From Treponemataceae bacterium (GTDB taxonomy: Bacteria; Spirochaetota; Spirochaetia; Treponematales; Treponemataceae), in the NCBI GenBank assembly GCA_024685655.1, contig JAIKVO010000160.1, positions 1 to 61,469 on the forward strand: a DNA stretch of 61,469 bases, in the 5' to 3' direction. Below the pieces are notes generated by a model. The model had not been told where the DNA came from. It worked only from the letters and a program-made list of their open reading frames with translations, and made no database searches. Each line of letters begins with the position of its first letter. The stretch's first letter is position 1. The translations under genes were made by a program, and so were the position numbers. Positions 1 through 9,151 of the stretch are shown here, in pieces.

Positions 1-1056
1 ATGGCTGGCATTGTTTCAATGAAAGATTTGAAAAAGCTCGGAACAATCGGTGGCACTACGCTGATATACTACTTTTGTACCACAGCAATTGCGGTTTCAA
101 TCGGTCTTGCAATAGCATCAATGTTCAAAGGAGCATTTCCTGTGCTTTCTACGAGCAGCCTTTCGTATACGCCGCCTGCGTCAAAGGCTCCGCTTGATGT
201 TCTTGTTAATATATTCCCGTCGAATTTCCTTGTCCCTATATCAGAGGCAAACATGCTTCAGGTTATAGTGATGGCTCTTCTTATCGGTTTTTCTGTCATT
301 CTTTTGGGAGAAAAAGCGGAGCCTGCAATCGGAACAATAACAAGATGGAACGATATTTTTATGAAATGTATGGAGATGATACTTAAGCTTTCTCCAATCG
401 GTGTATTCTGTCTTCTTGCTCCTGTAATTGCAGCAAACGGTGCTTCTGTCATCGGTTCACTGGCGATGGTTCTGCTCGCGGCATACATCTGCTATATCAT
501 ACATGCTGTAGTAGTGTATTCAATTTCTGTCTTTGCGCTTGGCGGAATGTCACCGCTTAAGTTCTTTAAAGGCATGATTCCTGCTATTACGTTCGCTTTC
601 TCAAGCGCGTCATCTGTTGGTACTTTGCCACTCAACATGGAATGTACAAGAAAACTTGGTGTTCCTAAAGAAGTTTCATCTTTCGTTCTTCCTCTTGGAG
701 CAACAATAAACATGGACGGAACGGCTATTTATCAAGGTGTTTGTGCAATCTTCATTGCTTCTTGCTATGGTATTGATCTTACTTTCGGCCAGATGATTTC
801 AATCGTTCTTACAGCAACGCTTGCTTCTATTGGAACGGCTGGTGTTCCTGGAGCTGGAATGGTCATGCTCGCTATGGTTCTTACTTCAGTAGGACTTCCT
901 GTTGATGGTATAGCTCTTGTCGCGGGTGTAGACCGCATCTTTGATATGGGACGCACAACGCTCAATATCACTGGTGATGCTTCTTGTACAATAATTGTGG
1001 CCAATCTGCTGAAAAAGCGCGAGGCTAAAAAAGCTGCAGCTGCGGCAAAAAAATAA
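1..1056 (+). CDS. Dicarboxylate/amino-acid:cation symporter (DAACS family), 5'-truncated by window
   Basis: This is an integral membrane secondary transporter that moves dicarboxylates or acidic amino acids with Na+ or H+. The 351 visible residues are hydrophobic. They carry the family segments LKKLGTIGG near the start, a serine-rich stretch (SSASSVGTLP, about residue 201) that matches the re-entrant hairpin, and the NMDGTAIYQG and DRIFDMGRT motifs that form the substrate and cation site. Family members are usually 400-430 residues with one or two helices before the LKKLG motif, so the real start is probably upstream and the ATG at base 1 is an internal methionine. The C-terminus is a Lys/Ala tail. 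The stop codon abuts the stop of the convergent TSUP pseudogene with no spacer. Confidence 0.88.
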   Translation: MAGIVSMKDLKKLGTIGGTTLIYYFCTTAIAVSIGLAIASMFKGAFPVLSTSSLSYTPPASKAPLDVLVNIFPSNFLVPISEANMLQVIVMALLIGFSVILLGEKAEPAIGTITRWNDIFMKCMEMILKLSPIGVFCLLAPVIAANGASVIGSLAMVLLAAYICYIIHAVVVYSISVFALGGMSPLKFFKGMIPAITFAFSSASSVGTLPLNMECTRKLGVPKEVSSFVLPLGATINMDGTAIYQGVCAIFIASCYGIDLTFGQMISIVLTATLASIGTAGVPGAGMVMLAMVLTSVGLPVDGIALVAGVDRIFDMGRTTLNITGDASCTIIVANLLKKREAKKAAAAAKK

Positions 1057-1818
1057 TTAATACCCAGTAATTATTTTAACGAGCAGCAACAAAAGGACTA
1101 TAATGACGATTGGCTTTACGATTTTAGAGCCTTTCGTCATTACAAGTCCGGCTCCAATATAGTTACCGAGCATATTGCTAGCAGCTGCTGCTATTCCTAT
1201 CGTGAATAAGACTTGTCCGTTCATTATAAACACAACAAGAGCCGCAATATTAGTCGAAAGATTGATAACCTTTGTATGAGCATTTGCGGAGGCTGTTGGC
1301 ATTTTGGCAAAAACTGTAAAAACAATGATTAAAAAAGTTCCGGTTCCCGGTCCGTATAATCCGTCGTAAATTCCGATAATAAAAGCAGCTATGATAACTA
1401 CAACAAGCGTTTTCCTGTTGAATTCGACACTCTTTCCAGCATTATCCTTGAAAAGCTTTTTGTTCAAAACGCAAAATGCAGCAAGCGGCAATATTCCAAG
1501 CAAAAGTTATTTAAGCACAGTTTCTGGAACAAGAAGTGAAAGCTGAGCCCCAATCGTGGATCCCACAATGCCGCATATTACAGATGGAATTGCAAGCCGT
1601 AAAATCACAAGCCGTTCTTTTATGAATCGAATAGTTGCAAGTGACGTTCCAAACGTGGAAGAAAATTTATTTGTCGCAATAGCCATGTGAATAGGAAGTC
1701 CGGCGAACAGATATGCTGGAAGCGAAACGAGCCCGCCCCCGCCAGCAATGGAATCAATGAATCCAGCCAAAAAGAGGAGAGGGCAAACTATCAAAAAAGT
1801 TTGGAACGTAACGACCAT
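1057..1818 (-). pseudogene. TSUP (TauE/SafE) sulfite/organosulfonate permease, interrupted by an in-frame TAA
   Basis: Two ORFs in the same frame (103 aa, then 148 aa) together make one protein of about 252 codons, the normal length for TSUP permeases. The N-terminal half has the family signature GFIDSIAGGGGL; the C-terminal half has YDGLYGPGTGTF, the equivalent second repeat. They are separated by one TAA codon at 1509-1507 (reading LK-stop-LLLG) with no frame change. The ATG at 1818 lies 4 nt after the M16 peptidase stop, so the two genes were probably co-transcribed. The simplest reading is a recent nonsense mutation or a sequence error. Stop-codon readthrough is possible but nothing in the sequence favours it. 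Translation restarting at the TTG after the stop would give only half a transporter. Confidence 0.85.
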
Positions 1819-1822
1819 ATTA

Positions 1823-4705
1823 CTAATTTAATTCAGGCTCCAAGAATAAACAGACATAATTATCCGTATTCAGATATTTTTTAGCCAAATCTCTCATAGA
1901 TTCGGGTGTAACCCAAAGGCGTATCGATGTCTCATCGTAAATAACTTCAGCCGGAAGATACTTTAATACCTCAATTGCATTTATCATGTTAATCCACCAT
2001 GAATTATCACGGTTATTGACTTGAAGATTAAGGCGGAAAGCTTCATGAAGTTTTTGTATGTACGAGTCTTCTACAAGTTCTGAACGAAGCTTGTTAAGCG
2101 CAGCAATAACTTCGTCAGTCAATTCCTTTTCGCGAGAAGGTTCGCATCCGAATGAAATCTGGAACTTGTAGAACCGCTCTGGATATCCGTCTATTCCTGA
2201 TGTCACAGAAACTCCGTATGTACCGCTTTTGTCTTCGCGGATAATCTCACGAAGTTTCATTTCTACAAGAGATTTGAGCTCATTCATCATGTCTATGTCT
2301 TTTCGAGTTTCATAAACATCCTTTGCAGCCGGAAGTTTCCCTCCGAACGCAATTAAAACTTGCCCCTTGTTTTCCTGTCCTTTTTTCACTGTCTCTTTTG
2401 TAATTCCGGCCGGGAAATAGAAATGTTCATAAACAGCAGATTCTTTTGCATCATCAGTTGTAGGGAGCGTACCAAGATAATAGCGACACAAGTCTATAAG
2501 AGATTCTTCATCAAAATTACCGACAAACGTGAATGTAAAATCGGAAGCATTGCTGAACATTTCGCGATAGCATTTCTCGCTTGTTTCTTTGTCGAGTTTT
2601 GCAACAAAATCAGGGCTGATTGCTGAGTGTCTGATAGAATCGCCGTACAAAATATTTCTTGCACGAGAAATCATAACATCTTCCGGTTGCAGATTATACA
2701 TTTTTGACTGCTGTTCCATCGTCTGATATATATAATTCCAGCCTTCGTCCGTAAACTGAGGTGCCACGAACAGCCTGTTTACAAGTTGCAGCATATCTTC
2801 TACATTCTGCGGATTTGATTGCGCATACATAGCCTCTGAATGCTCGTCTATTGTTACATTAAGTCCAAGATACTTGCTGCTAAGATACTTCTGAAGTTGC
2901 GAAAAATTCATACCGGAAATACCGGAATAAAGGGCATATGTCGGTGAAAGAATACATGAAGGATATTCATCGTCGCTTACTAAAGAAGCTCCTCCCTGGC
3001 TTAACGCAGACATATAGATTTTTGATTTGTCAAAATCTGTCTTTTTAACAAGAATCCTTACGCCGTTAGAAAGCATATATTCAGTTGTTCCGAGTGTTTC
3101 CAACTCCGCCGATGAAACGATTTCTGCTTTACCAACCGGTTTTTCCATAAGACCATTCTCAGATGTAACACCTTCGTAAGCTTCTAGTTCAATATCGCTC
3201 TCGTAGTTCTGCCAAAAACCTATAATTTCTTCTTTTGCAGGAAGTTCAGTTCCTTCTGATGTATATATCATGCAAAGCATTCCGCGGTCGCCAAATAGTT
3301 CTCTTGCAACTTCGTTTGCTTCATCAAGTGTAATTGAATCAAGAATTTTGCGGATAATTACAATCATATCATCATCTGATACAACAGTGTCGCCTGAAAT
3401 AACATAATTGCACAAAACTTGCGCGCGGACTTGTGATGAAATACTTTGGTCATACCACTGGTTTTCATACATGAGCAGTGAATCTCTTTCTCTTTCAAAC
3501 TCGGACTGTGTTATGCCGTGAACAAGAAGTCGTGCAATTTCGTCAAGAATAGTCTTAAAAGATTCGCCGAACATGCCATCTTTTGGGACGAATCTTAAAC
3601 CATGGAACGATGCTGAATTCGTTTCCACATAGTTTATTGTATCCGCTAAAAGCCACGGAGCATCTGCTGTCTGTGTAATTTCAGAAAGTCTCATTGTTAA
3701 AACAGAATTTACAAGACCCGTAACGTAATCTTTTCTTATATCTTCTTCTGTTGTAACAGGTTTTACATCTTTGTCCTGAGAGACAAGCTGTACCTGCGTA
3801 TATGGCATTTCTGCATCTTTGAAAATAAGAACGTCTTTTTCTTCACGTACAGGCACATAACCCTTAGGCGGCTCAATTTTGTCTGTAGATGCTGGAATTT
3901 CACCCATCGTCTGCTTTATAAGATATTCAGCAACCTGTGTATCCAAGTAACCGGTAACGATAACAGCCATGTTTTCCGGTCTGTACCATTTCTTGTAGAA
4001 AGAAACTATTTCATCACGAGTGACATTCTGAATCACGTCCATATCACCGATTGGAAACCTGTCTACGTAAAGAGAATCCTTCAGTTCGAAGGGGAGAACC
4101 GCGTCTGAAAGCCTTCCGCTAAGGCCAAGTCGACCACGCCATTCCTCAGTGATAACTCCGCGCTCTTTGTCAAGTTCCTCCTGATCGAAAGTAACTGCGC
4201 TTGCCCAGTCATGTAAAATTAAAAGAGCCTGCTCCAAATACTCGCCTTTGTCAGCTGGTATTTCAAACATGTAAACCGTTTCTTCAAAAGATGTGTATGC
4301 GTTTATTTCGGCGCCCAAATCCATTCCAATTGATTCTGCATAATCGAAAAGACTGTTTTTTTCAAAATGCTCAGTACCGTTGAAACACATGTGCTCTACA
4401 AAATGAGCCAAACCTTTTTCGTTATCTTCTTCTGCAAGAGAACCAACTTTAACTACAAGGCGAAGTGAAATCCTGTTATATGGAACTTTGTTCTGCTGAA
4501 TATAGTAGTTCATACCGTTATCCAGCAGGCCGGAAACGATTTGAGGATCCATTTTTAACGGATTTTCTTCTATATATATAGTAGTTTTTTCCGTAAGAGA
4601 ATTCCCTGTAATAGAATTCCCTGATGCTGTTGTGCAAGCTGTTTGGAAAAAACATGTGGTAAGTACCAAAACAGGCAACAAGAACTTGGAAAACTTTCTA
4701 ATCAT
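1823..4705 (-). CDS. M16 family zinc metallopeptidase (insulinase/pitrilysin type), lipoprotein
   Basis: This 960-aa protein is a two-domain M16 peptidase that degrades peptides or misfolded fragments at the cell envelope. A signal peptide ends in a lipobox (FQTAC) with Cys24 as the probable lipidation site, so the enzyme should be a periplasmic-facing or surface lipoprotein. The inverted zinc motif HFVEH is at residues 101-105, followed by CFNGT; the third zinc ligand is expected in ERGVITEEWR at about 181-190. The C-terminal half is the non-catalytic M16 domain with the family R/Y region (SGTYGVSV). The start ATG has a good GGAGGA ribosome site 6 nt upstream. It is the first gene of a two-gene unit with the broken TSUP gene. 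The substrate is unknown. Confidence 0.92.
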   Translation of the reverse strand: MIRKFSKFLLPVLVLTTCFFQTACTTASGNSITGNSLTEKTTIYIEENPLKMDPQIVSGLLDNGMNYYIQQNKVPYNRISLRLVVKVGSLAEEDNEKGLAHFVEHMCFNGTEHFEKNSLFDYAESIGMDLGAEINAYTSFEETVYMFEIPADKGEYLEQALLILHDWASAVTFDQEELDKERGVITEEWRGRLGLSGRLSDAVLPFELKDSLYVDRFPIGDMDVIQNVTRDEIVSFYKKWYRPENMAVIVTGYLDTQVAEYLIKQTMGEIPASTDKIEPPKGYVPVREEKDVLIFKDAEMPYTQVQLVSQDKDVKPVTTEEDIRKDYVTGLVNSVLTMRLSEITQTADAPWLLADTINYVETNSASFHGLRFVPKDGMFGESFKTILDEIARLLVHGITQSEFERERDSLLMYENQWYDQSISSQVRAQVLCNYVISGDTVVSDDDMIVIIRKILDSITLDEANEVARELFGDRGMLCMIYTSEGTELPAKEEIIGFWQNYESDIELEAYEGVTSENGLMEKPVGKAEIVSSAELETLGTTEYMLSNGVRILVKKTDFDKSKIYMSALSQGGASLVSDDEYPSCILSPTYALYSGISGMNFSQLQKYLSSKYLGLNVTIDEHSEAMYAQSNPQNVEDMLQLVNRLFVAPQFTDEGWNYIYQTMEQQSKMYNLQPEDVMISRARNILYGDSIRHSAISPDFVAKLDKETSEKCYREMFSNASDFTFTFVGNFDEESLIDLCRYYLGTLPTTDDAKESAVYEHFYFPAGITKETVKKGQENKGQVLIAFGGKLPAAKDVYETRKDIDMMNELKSLVEMKLREIIREDKSGTYGVSVTSGIDGYPERFYKFQISFGCEPSREKELTDEVIAALNKLRSELVEDSYIQKLHEAFRLNLQVNNRDNSWWINMINAIEVLKYLPAEVIYDETSIRLWVTPESMRDLAKKYLNTDNYVCLFLEPELN

Positions 4706-4742
4706 GATTATCCTCCGAATCGATTGAATTATATTTAAGGAT

Positions 4743-4770
4743 AAAAAAAAGCTGCCCCTAACGAAGCAGC
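4743..4770 (-). terminator. Intrinsic terminator after tRNA-Leu
   Basis: Read on the minus strand, GCTGCTTC pairs with GGGGCAGC (8 pairs, two of them G-U) around a GTTA loop, followed by eight U. It lies 10 nt beyond the tRNA 3' end and ends that transcript before the M16 peptidase gene, which therefore needs its own promoter. Confidence 0.85.
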
Positions 4771-4779
4771 CTTCAAATA

Positions 4780-4863
4780 TGCCCGGAACAAGACTTGAAC
4801 TTGCACACCCTTGCGAGCTCTAGTACCTGAAACTAGCGTGTCTACCAATTCCACCATCCGGGC
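4780..4863 (-). tRNA. tRNA-Leu (anticodon CAG)
   Basis: The reverse strand folds into an 84-nt class II tRNA. The acceptor stem is GCCCGGA/TCCGGGC with discriminator A; the D arm contains GGTAGA; the anticodon stem is CTAGT/ACTAG around loop TTCAGGT (anticodon CAG, reading CUG); there is a long variable arm; and the T arm includes GTTCAAGTC. The long variable arm with anticodon CAG identifies leucine. The 3' CCA is not encoded (the genomic bases after the discriminator are TAT), so it must be added after transcription. Confidence 0.93.
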
Positions 4864-5028
4864 AGTTCTAAGAACAAAGAAAAATTACCAGAATAAACCG
4901 ATTATGTCAACCATCAATTGGTACCGCCACAAAGGCACGCTTATGAATCGAACAAACATGCTTACCTAAACAAACTAAACTGATAAAAAAAATTCCCTAT
5001 ATATTTTTCTTATGATATAATAGAAACT

Positions 5029-5922
5029 ATGAATATGTGCTTGCAATACGAAACTATGGAAAAAGGTACACCAGATTTTCCAATTGGATTATTTTCGCAA
5101 ACAATTTACTATTCTTTTCCTCATCATCACATAGAATATGAGCTGTTTTACGTTGATGACGGAGAATGCATTTTCGGCGTTGAAAACAAAGAATATATTC
5201 TTAAAACGGGTAGTGTGCTTTTTATCCAACCTGGTATTGAGCATTATGTAAAAACAGTCAATGAATCATCAGTATTCCATTATCATGCTTTCGTTTTTGA
5301 TGTTTCTGTTTTTGGTGGTGAAAATGATTCTTGTAGGAAGATTTTTGAGCACATGAAGATAAAAAGGTTTCTTACTCTTCCAAACGAGCTTCTTCAAAAA
5401 ATGAAATATATGACAGAGCTGCAAAAAGACAATACTTTTGGACGACAAATTCAAGTAAAAAGTGTTCTTTTTGAGATAATTGCATATATCATAGATTCAA
5501 AACAATATCTTGAAATTGATAACCATGTAAATCCTGTGAAGCAAAATATTCAAAAAAAGACTAATTCATCACATGCTGTCGATGCAGCAATTCTATTTAT
5601 TCAGCAGCATTACCGCGAAAATATTTGTCTTGAAGATTTGCTTGCGATAACGAATTATTGCAAAAGCCATTTTATAAGGGTTTTCAAAAGTGCGACGGGT
5701 TTAAAGTTTACGGACTATGTAAATCATTATCGTATAGAAAAATCGTGTTTGGATTTAATTTATACGGATAAAAATATAACAGAAATAGCTATAGAAAACG
5801 GATTCAACAATATTCAGTATTTCTCAAAGACATTCAAAGATTATATGAGATGCACTCCTATGCAATATAAAAAGATAGGCATGAGCGTAGTAGTGCCGTC
5901 AACAATCGCGAACGTCGTTTAG
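5029..5922 (+). CDS. AraC-family transcriptional regulator with N-terminal cupin sensor
   Basis: This 297-aa regulator has an N-terminal cupin-like effector domain (about residues 20-100; HHHIEYELFYV and a GSVLFIQPG turn followed by EHY). The C-terminal AraC domain of two helix-turn-helices is at about residues 185-290 (KSHFIRVFKSATG; second half ending SKTFKDYMRCTPMQYK). Proteins of this layout usually sense a sugar and activate adjacent glycoside-use genes. It sits 18 bp from the convergent GH43 gene and close to the esterase and ABC transporter, so control of this locus is the natural inference. A TATAAT-like stretch (tatgatataat) precedes the start, leaving a short leader without a clear ribosome site. 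Confidence 0.88.
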   Translation: MNMCLQYETMEKGTPDFPIGLFSQTIYYSFPHHHIEYELFYVDDGECIFGVENKEYILKTGSVLFIQPGIEHYVKTVNESSVFHYHAFVFDVSVFGGENDSCRKIFEHMKIKRFLTLPNELLQKMKYMTELQKDNTFGRQIQVKSVLFEIIAYIIDSKQYLEIDNHVNPVKQNIQKKTNSSHAVDAAILFIQQHYRENICLEDLLAITNYCKSHFIRVFKSATGLKFTDYVNHYRIEKSCLDLIYTDKNITEIAIENGFNNIQYFSKTFKDYMRCTPMQYKKIGMSVVVPSTIANVV

Positions 5923-5940
5923 TTAAAGTTTATAAGAACA

Positions 5941-7341
5941 TTAATCAAGCGAAAAACACTTCAAGTGGCCGTTGCCAGTTCCTCGGAATGTAAGATATAT
6001 CGCGTTCGTTCCGTCTGGAATATCGGCTTTTCCAGCGTTCTTTTCCCAAACATTGCTGAAATCGCAGCATGCTGTTCCCAAAACTGGACCATCCCATTTT
6101 GTACGAATCTCAAAAACACCCTTTATATAACCGCGTGTAGTTATTGAAAAACTGTGTATATCTTTGCAGTCAAAGTATTTAAAGCCTACAAAAGCTCCGT
6201 TCTGAACGTTCGCAACATAGCCTTCGTTTTCGTCCCCGTCTTTACCGTCCTGCATGATTTTTGGAAGACTTAAATCACCAATATATTTTTCAGGCTTTCC
6301 TTCTACAAACAGATTGCATGCGATATAACCTGGATATTCGCCTTTTCCCACGAGCGGCTTACCGTTTAGTCCGCACGAAGTTATTTCTACTTGCGGTATA
6401 GAACCGTCTGGCAAGATTTTAATTTTTTCGGCGCATCCTTGTCTGCTATACCACGTTCCGTTCGTGTGCCTGTGGTAGAAAATGTAATACTCGCCGTTTA
6501 TAAGCTCTATGCCGCCGTGGTTGTTAGCACCATAAGCTGCAGGCATTTCCGCGTCTTTATAAGAGTCGATGTGAAGATCACAGTTACTTACAATTACTCC
6601 GCCGTACGTAAAGTCGCCAAGTGGATTTTTGCTTGTTGCGTAGCAAAGCTCGTGCATAACTCGTCCGGAATAAACAAAGTAATATGTGTCACCGACTTTT
6701 CGGATAGAAGGAGCCTCAAAAAACTCATGTCCTTCGAACGAAGTTCCTTTGCCGTACATTACACCGGGAACAATGACGTTATATTCGGTTTCTATGGTCA
6801 TCATGTCCTCGCCAAGAGCCATTGCCATTGCACCTTTTCGATCAGTCATGCCCTCGCCACAAAAGCCTGTATAAAGATACGTAACCGAACCATCTGTAAG
6901 TACGGCGGGATCGAACTGCGGTATGTCACCGGGCATTTCGCCCAGTCTGGTGCCGTCTTTATAGTGAACATAGCCTAAAAACTTGTACCGCCCTGCTGGT
7001 GTGTCACAAACGGCAACAGAAAGGACAGGAACTTTATCAAGGGCGTAGTACAGGTAGTACTTTCCGTCAGGTCCTTGTGTAACATCTGGTGCATAAAGAC
7101 ACATCTTGCCATCTTTGTTTAGTGGATCATCTGTTCTGCCGTAGATTGTACCCTCAAGCCGCCAGTCAGAAAGATCTGTAATCGGAGCAGACCAACACAA
7201 ATAATCTCCTGGACAGAAAACATAACCGTTGAAGGCATCGTGTGAGCCAAAAATATAAATTCTGTCATTAAAAACATGCGGTTCACCGTCAGGAATATAC
7301 TCCCAGGAAGGCAGATATGGATTAAAGGCTTGTTTCATCAT
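5941..7341 (-). CDS. Glycoside hydrolase family 43 (arabinan/xylan-type) with C-terminal CBM6-like domain
   Basis: This 466-aa protein is a GH43 enzyme expected to release arabinose or xylose from plant hemicellulose oligosaccharides by an inverting mechanism. Five-bladed propeller motifs are visible. The general base is probably Asp18 in IPDGEPH; the pKa-modulating Asp is about 144 in QFDPAVLTDG; the general acid is probably Glu209 in HEFFEAPS. After about residue 335 a beta-rich module ending YLTFRGTGNG resembles a CBM6 carbohydrate-binding domain. There is no signal peptide, so the enzyme should be cytoplasmic and act on imported oligosaccharides, which fits the neighbouring ABC importer. 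The gene is divergent from the esterase gene. The exact substrate cannot be set from sequence alone. Confidence 0.88.
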   Translation of the reverse strand: MMKQAFNPYLPSWEYIPDGEPHVFNDRIYIFGSHDAFNGYVFCPGDYLCWSAPITDLSDWRLEGTIYGRTDDPLNKDGKMCLYAPDVTQGPDGKYYLYYALDKVPVLSVAVCDTPAGRYKFLGYVHYKDGTRLGEMPGDIPQFDPAVLTDGSVTYLYTGFCGEGMTDRKGAMAMALGEDMMTIETEYNVIVPGVMYGKGTSFEGHEFFEAPSIRKVGDTYYFVYSGRVMHELCYATSKNPLGDFTYGGVIVSNCDLHIDSYKDAEMPAAYGANNHGGIELINGEYYIFYHRHTNGTWYSRQGCAEKIKILPDGSIPQVEITSCGLNGKPLVGKGEYPGYIACNLFVEGKPEKYIGDLSLPKIMQDGKDGDENEGYVANVQNGAFVGFKYFDCKDIHSFSITTRGYIKGVFEIRTKWDGPVLGTACCDFSNVWEKNAGKADIPDGTNAIYLTFRGTGNGHLKCFSLD

Positions 7342-7591
7342 AATGTAATTTTATCGTATCCCGAAATAGTGCGGTATCAGTATATATTCTTATGTTTAAT
7401 TAGTGCGCAAATAATGCGAATCGTGTGAAATTGGTTCCAATTATCACAATAAAGACAAAAAAGCATCTTAGATTCGCAGCATCCGTATCATTTCGGACTT
7501 TTATATAAAAAAATCCATACATTAGCTGTATTTTTCGTCAACAAATAAAATTATGATTTCTCTGTAAACAAAAAATCGTGAGGTTTTAAAT
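7342..7591. promoter_or_regulatory. Divergent GH43/esterase control region with palindromic operator candidate
   Basis: This 250-bp AT-rich region separates the two divergent enzyme genes. It holds the perfect palindrome AATTGGTTCCAATT at 7429-7442, flanked by GTGA and TCAC at nearly symmetrical positions, which is typical of a repressor or activator site. The leader just before the esterase start contains atcgtgaggttttaaat with a GAGG-type ribosome site. I could not fix single -10/-35 pairs with confidence. The AraC protein next door is the obvious candidate binder, but a LacI-type protein encoded elsewhere is equally possible. Confidence 0.5.
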
Positions 7592-8977
7592 ATGCTAAGA
7601 AAAGTAACAATCGCGCAAGGAACCATTGAAGGTCTCCCGGCTGCTGATCCAAGAATAACTTCGTTTAAGGGAATCCCGTATGCAGAACCGCCAGTAGGAA
7701 AACTTCGCTTTCACGCACCAGTTCCTGCAGGAAAATGGGAAGGCACGCTCAAAGCATACAATTTTTCTAAAATTGCAGTGCAGCCACAACCGTACTATAA
7801 CCCGGAGGACATATATTGTCGTGAATGGTCTGTTGATAAAGACCAACCGATGGGTGAGGACTGCCTTACTGTGAACGTATGGACACCAGCAAAGGCAGCT
7901 GACGAAAAACTGCCCGTATACGTGTGGATTTATGGCGGTGGCTGGCAAACAGGTTTTTCTGCGGAAATGGAGTTTGATGGCGAGCGTATTGCACGCCGTG
8001 GAATTGTTGTTGTTACGCTTAACTATCGTCTTAATTGTTTTGGGTTTTTATGCCATCCGGAAATAACTGCAGAAAATCCGGACGCTCCTGCGAACTTCGG
8101 TTTACTCGATCAGCGGCTTGCAATTGAGTGGGTCAAAAAAAACATAGAAGCGTTCGGAGGTGACAGCGACAACATAACGATCGGCGGACAGTCAGCTGGT
8201 GGCGGAAGCGTTCTTCATCAGATAATGGCGGGTAGCAGTGACAATCTTTTTAAGCGCGCTATGGTAGACAGCGGAATGTTCATTAATCCTTATTTCCAGA
8301 CGTTTAAGCAGCATTCGCTAAAAGAAGCTGAGCAAATTGGAGTTGATTTTTTCAATTTCCTAGGTGTAAAAACGCTCGCAGAAGCCCGTGCGCTTGAAAC
8401 TGATTTTATCCAGCAAAAATGGGAAGAATACGGAGGATGGGCGAAATCAATTCAGTGTTGGCTTCCTGTTCGTGACGATAAGTTTGTTAAAGGTGATTTT
8501 TTCGCACTTCTCAAAGAAAAAGCATTTGAGCCAGTTCCAATGATTGTAGGGCAGACTACCGATGAATTCAAAGTACGAAAACCTGATACAGAAGAAATGA
8601 TCAGCATGGTAAAACATGGAATATGGCAGTACAGGAAAACGCTTGAAGAAAACGGATATGATACGGATACTTGGTTCTACGAATTTGACGTACCGATTCC
8701 AGGCTGGGATCATCCAGGAAAATTTCATTCCGTTGATCTTTGGTTTTGGTTCGAAACACTCGCAAAGTGCTGGAGACCTTTTACAGGCGTGCATTATGAC
8801 GTTTCCCGCCAGATGTGCAACTACCTTTGCAATTTTATAAAAACAGGAAATCCAAATGGAATTGACTACGAAACACGACAACTTCCGACGTGGAATAAAT
8901 TCACTGTAGCTGTTCCAAAAAAAATGGTTTTTGATACAGATTGTCATGAAAATATTGATAATGAGACTATTGTGTAA
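7592..8977 (+). CDS. Type B carboxylesterase (alpha/beta hydrolase)
   Basis: This 461-aa carboxylesterase cleaves ester bonds, here plausibly acetyl or feruloyl groups on hemicellulose, given the GH43 neighbour. The family features are present in order: FKGIPYAEPPVG (about 25-36), EDCLTVNVW (about 89-97), the oxyanion loop YGGGW (114-118), and the nucleophile elbow GQSAGGG with Ser201. The acid is probably Glu325 (TTDEF) and the base His379 (FHSVDLWF). There is no signal peptide, so it should act in the cytoplasm on imported material. The protein is somewhat shorter than the usual 490-550 residues, missing mostly C-terminal helices. It is the first gene after the divergent control region; the solute-binding protein gene follows with its own promoter. 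Confidence 0.88.
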   Translation: MLRKVTIAQGTIEGLPAADPRITSFKGIPYAEPPVGKLRFHAPVPAGKWEGTLKAYNFSKIAVQPQPYYNPEDIYCREWSVDKDQPMGEDCLTVNVWTPAKAADEKLPVYVWIYGGGWQTGFSAEMEFDGERIARRGIVVVTLNYRLNCFGFLCHPEITAENPDAPANFGLLDQRLAIEWVKKNIEAFGGDSDNITIGGQSAGGGSVLHQIMAGSSDNLFKRAMVDSGMFINPYFQTFKQHSLKEAEQIGVDFFNFLGVKTLAEARALETDFIQQKWEEYGGWAKSIQCWLPVRDDKFVKGDFFALLKEKAFEPVPMIVGQTTDEFKVRKPDTEEMISMVKHGIWQYRKTLEENGYDTDTWFYEFDVPIPGWDHPGKFHSVDLWFWFETLAKCWRPFTGVHYDVSRQMCNYLCNFIKTGNPNGIDYETRQLPTWNKFTVAVPKKMVFDTDCHENIDNETIV

Positions 8978-9002
8978 AAAAAAGTCTATTTTTGATGTTT
9001 TT

Positions 9003-9031
9003 TTGACAGTAAAGTTGAATTAGCCTATTTC
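9003..9031 (+). promoter_or_regulatory. Candidate promoter for the solute-binding protein gene
   Basis: TTGACA (9003-9008) and TATTTC (9026-9031) are 17 bp apart in the 174-bp gap between the esterase and solute-binding protein genes. The remaining leader is AT-rich and ends with the strong ribosome site AGAGGAGG before ATG 9152. Confidence 0.55.
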
Positions 9032-9151
9032 GTATGTGAAAACAAAACGTCGTGATTTTTTATTTTCGACAATTTGTTAAACATAAACAACCAGTTTTTT
9101 GTAAAAAATTGGTTAAGGAACTGAAAAGTCTTAAAAGAGGAGGACTAAAAA

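Noticed and set aside
4864-5028. Small gene between tRNA-Leu and the AraC gene
   Set aside because: No open frame with a ribosome site; AT-rich sequence consistent with divergent promoters only.
6391-6978. 195-codon plus-strand ORF opposite GH43
   Set aside because: Shadow of a well-supported GH43 gene.
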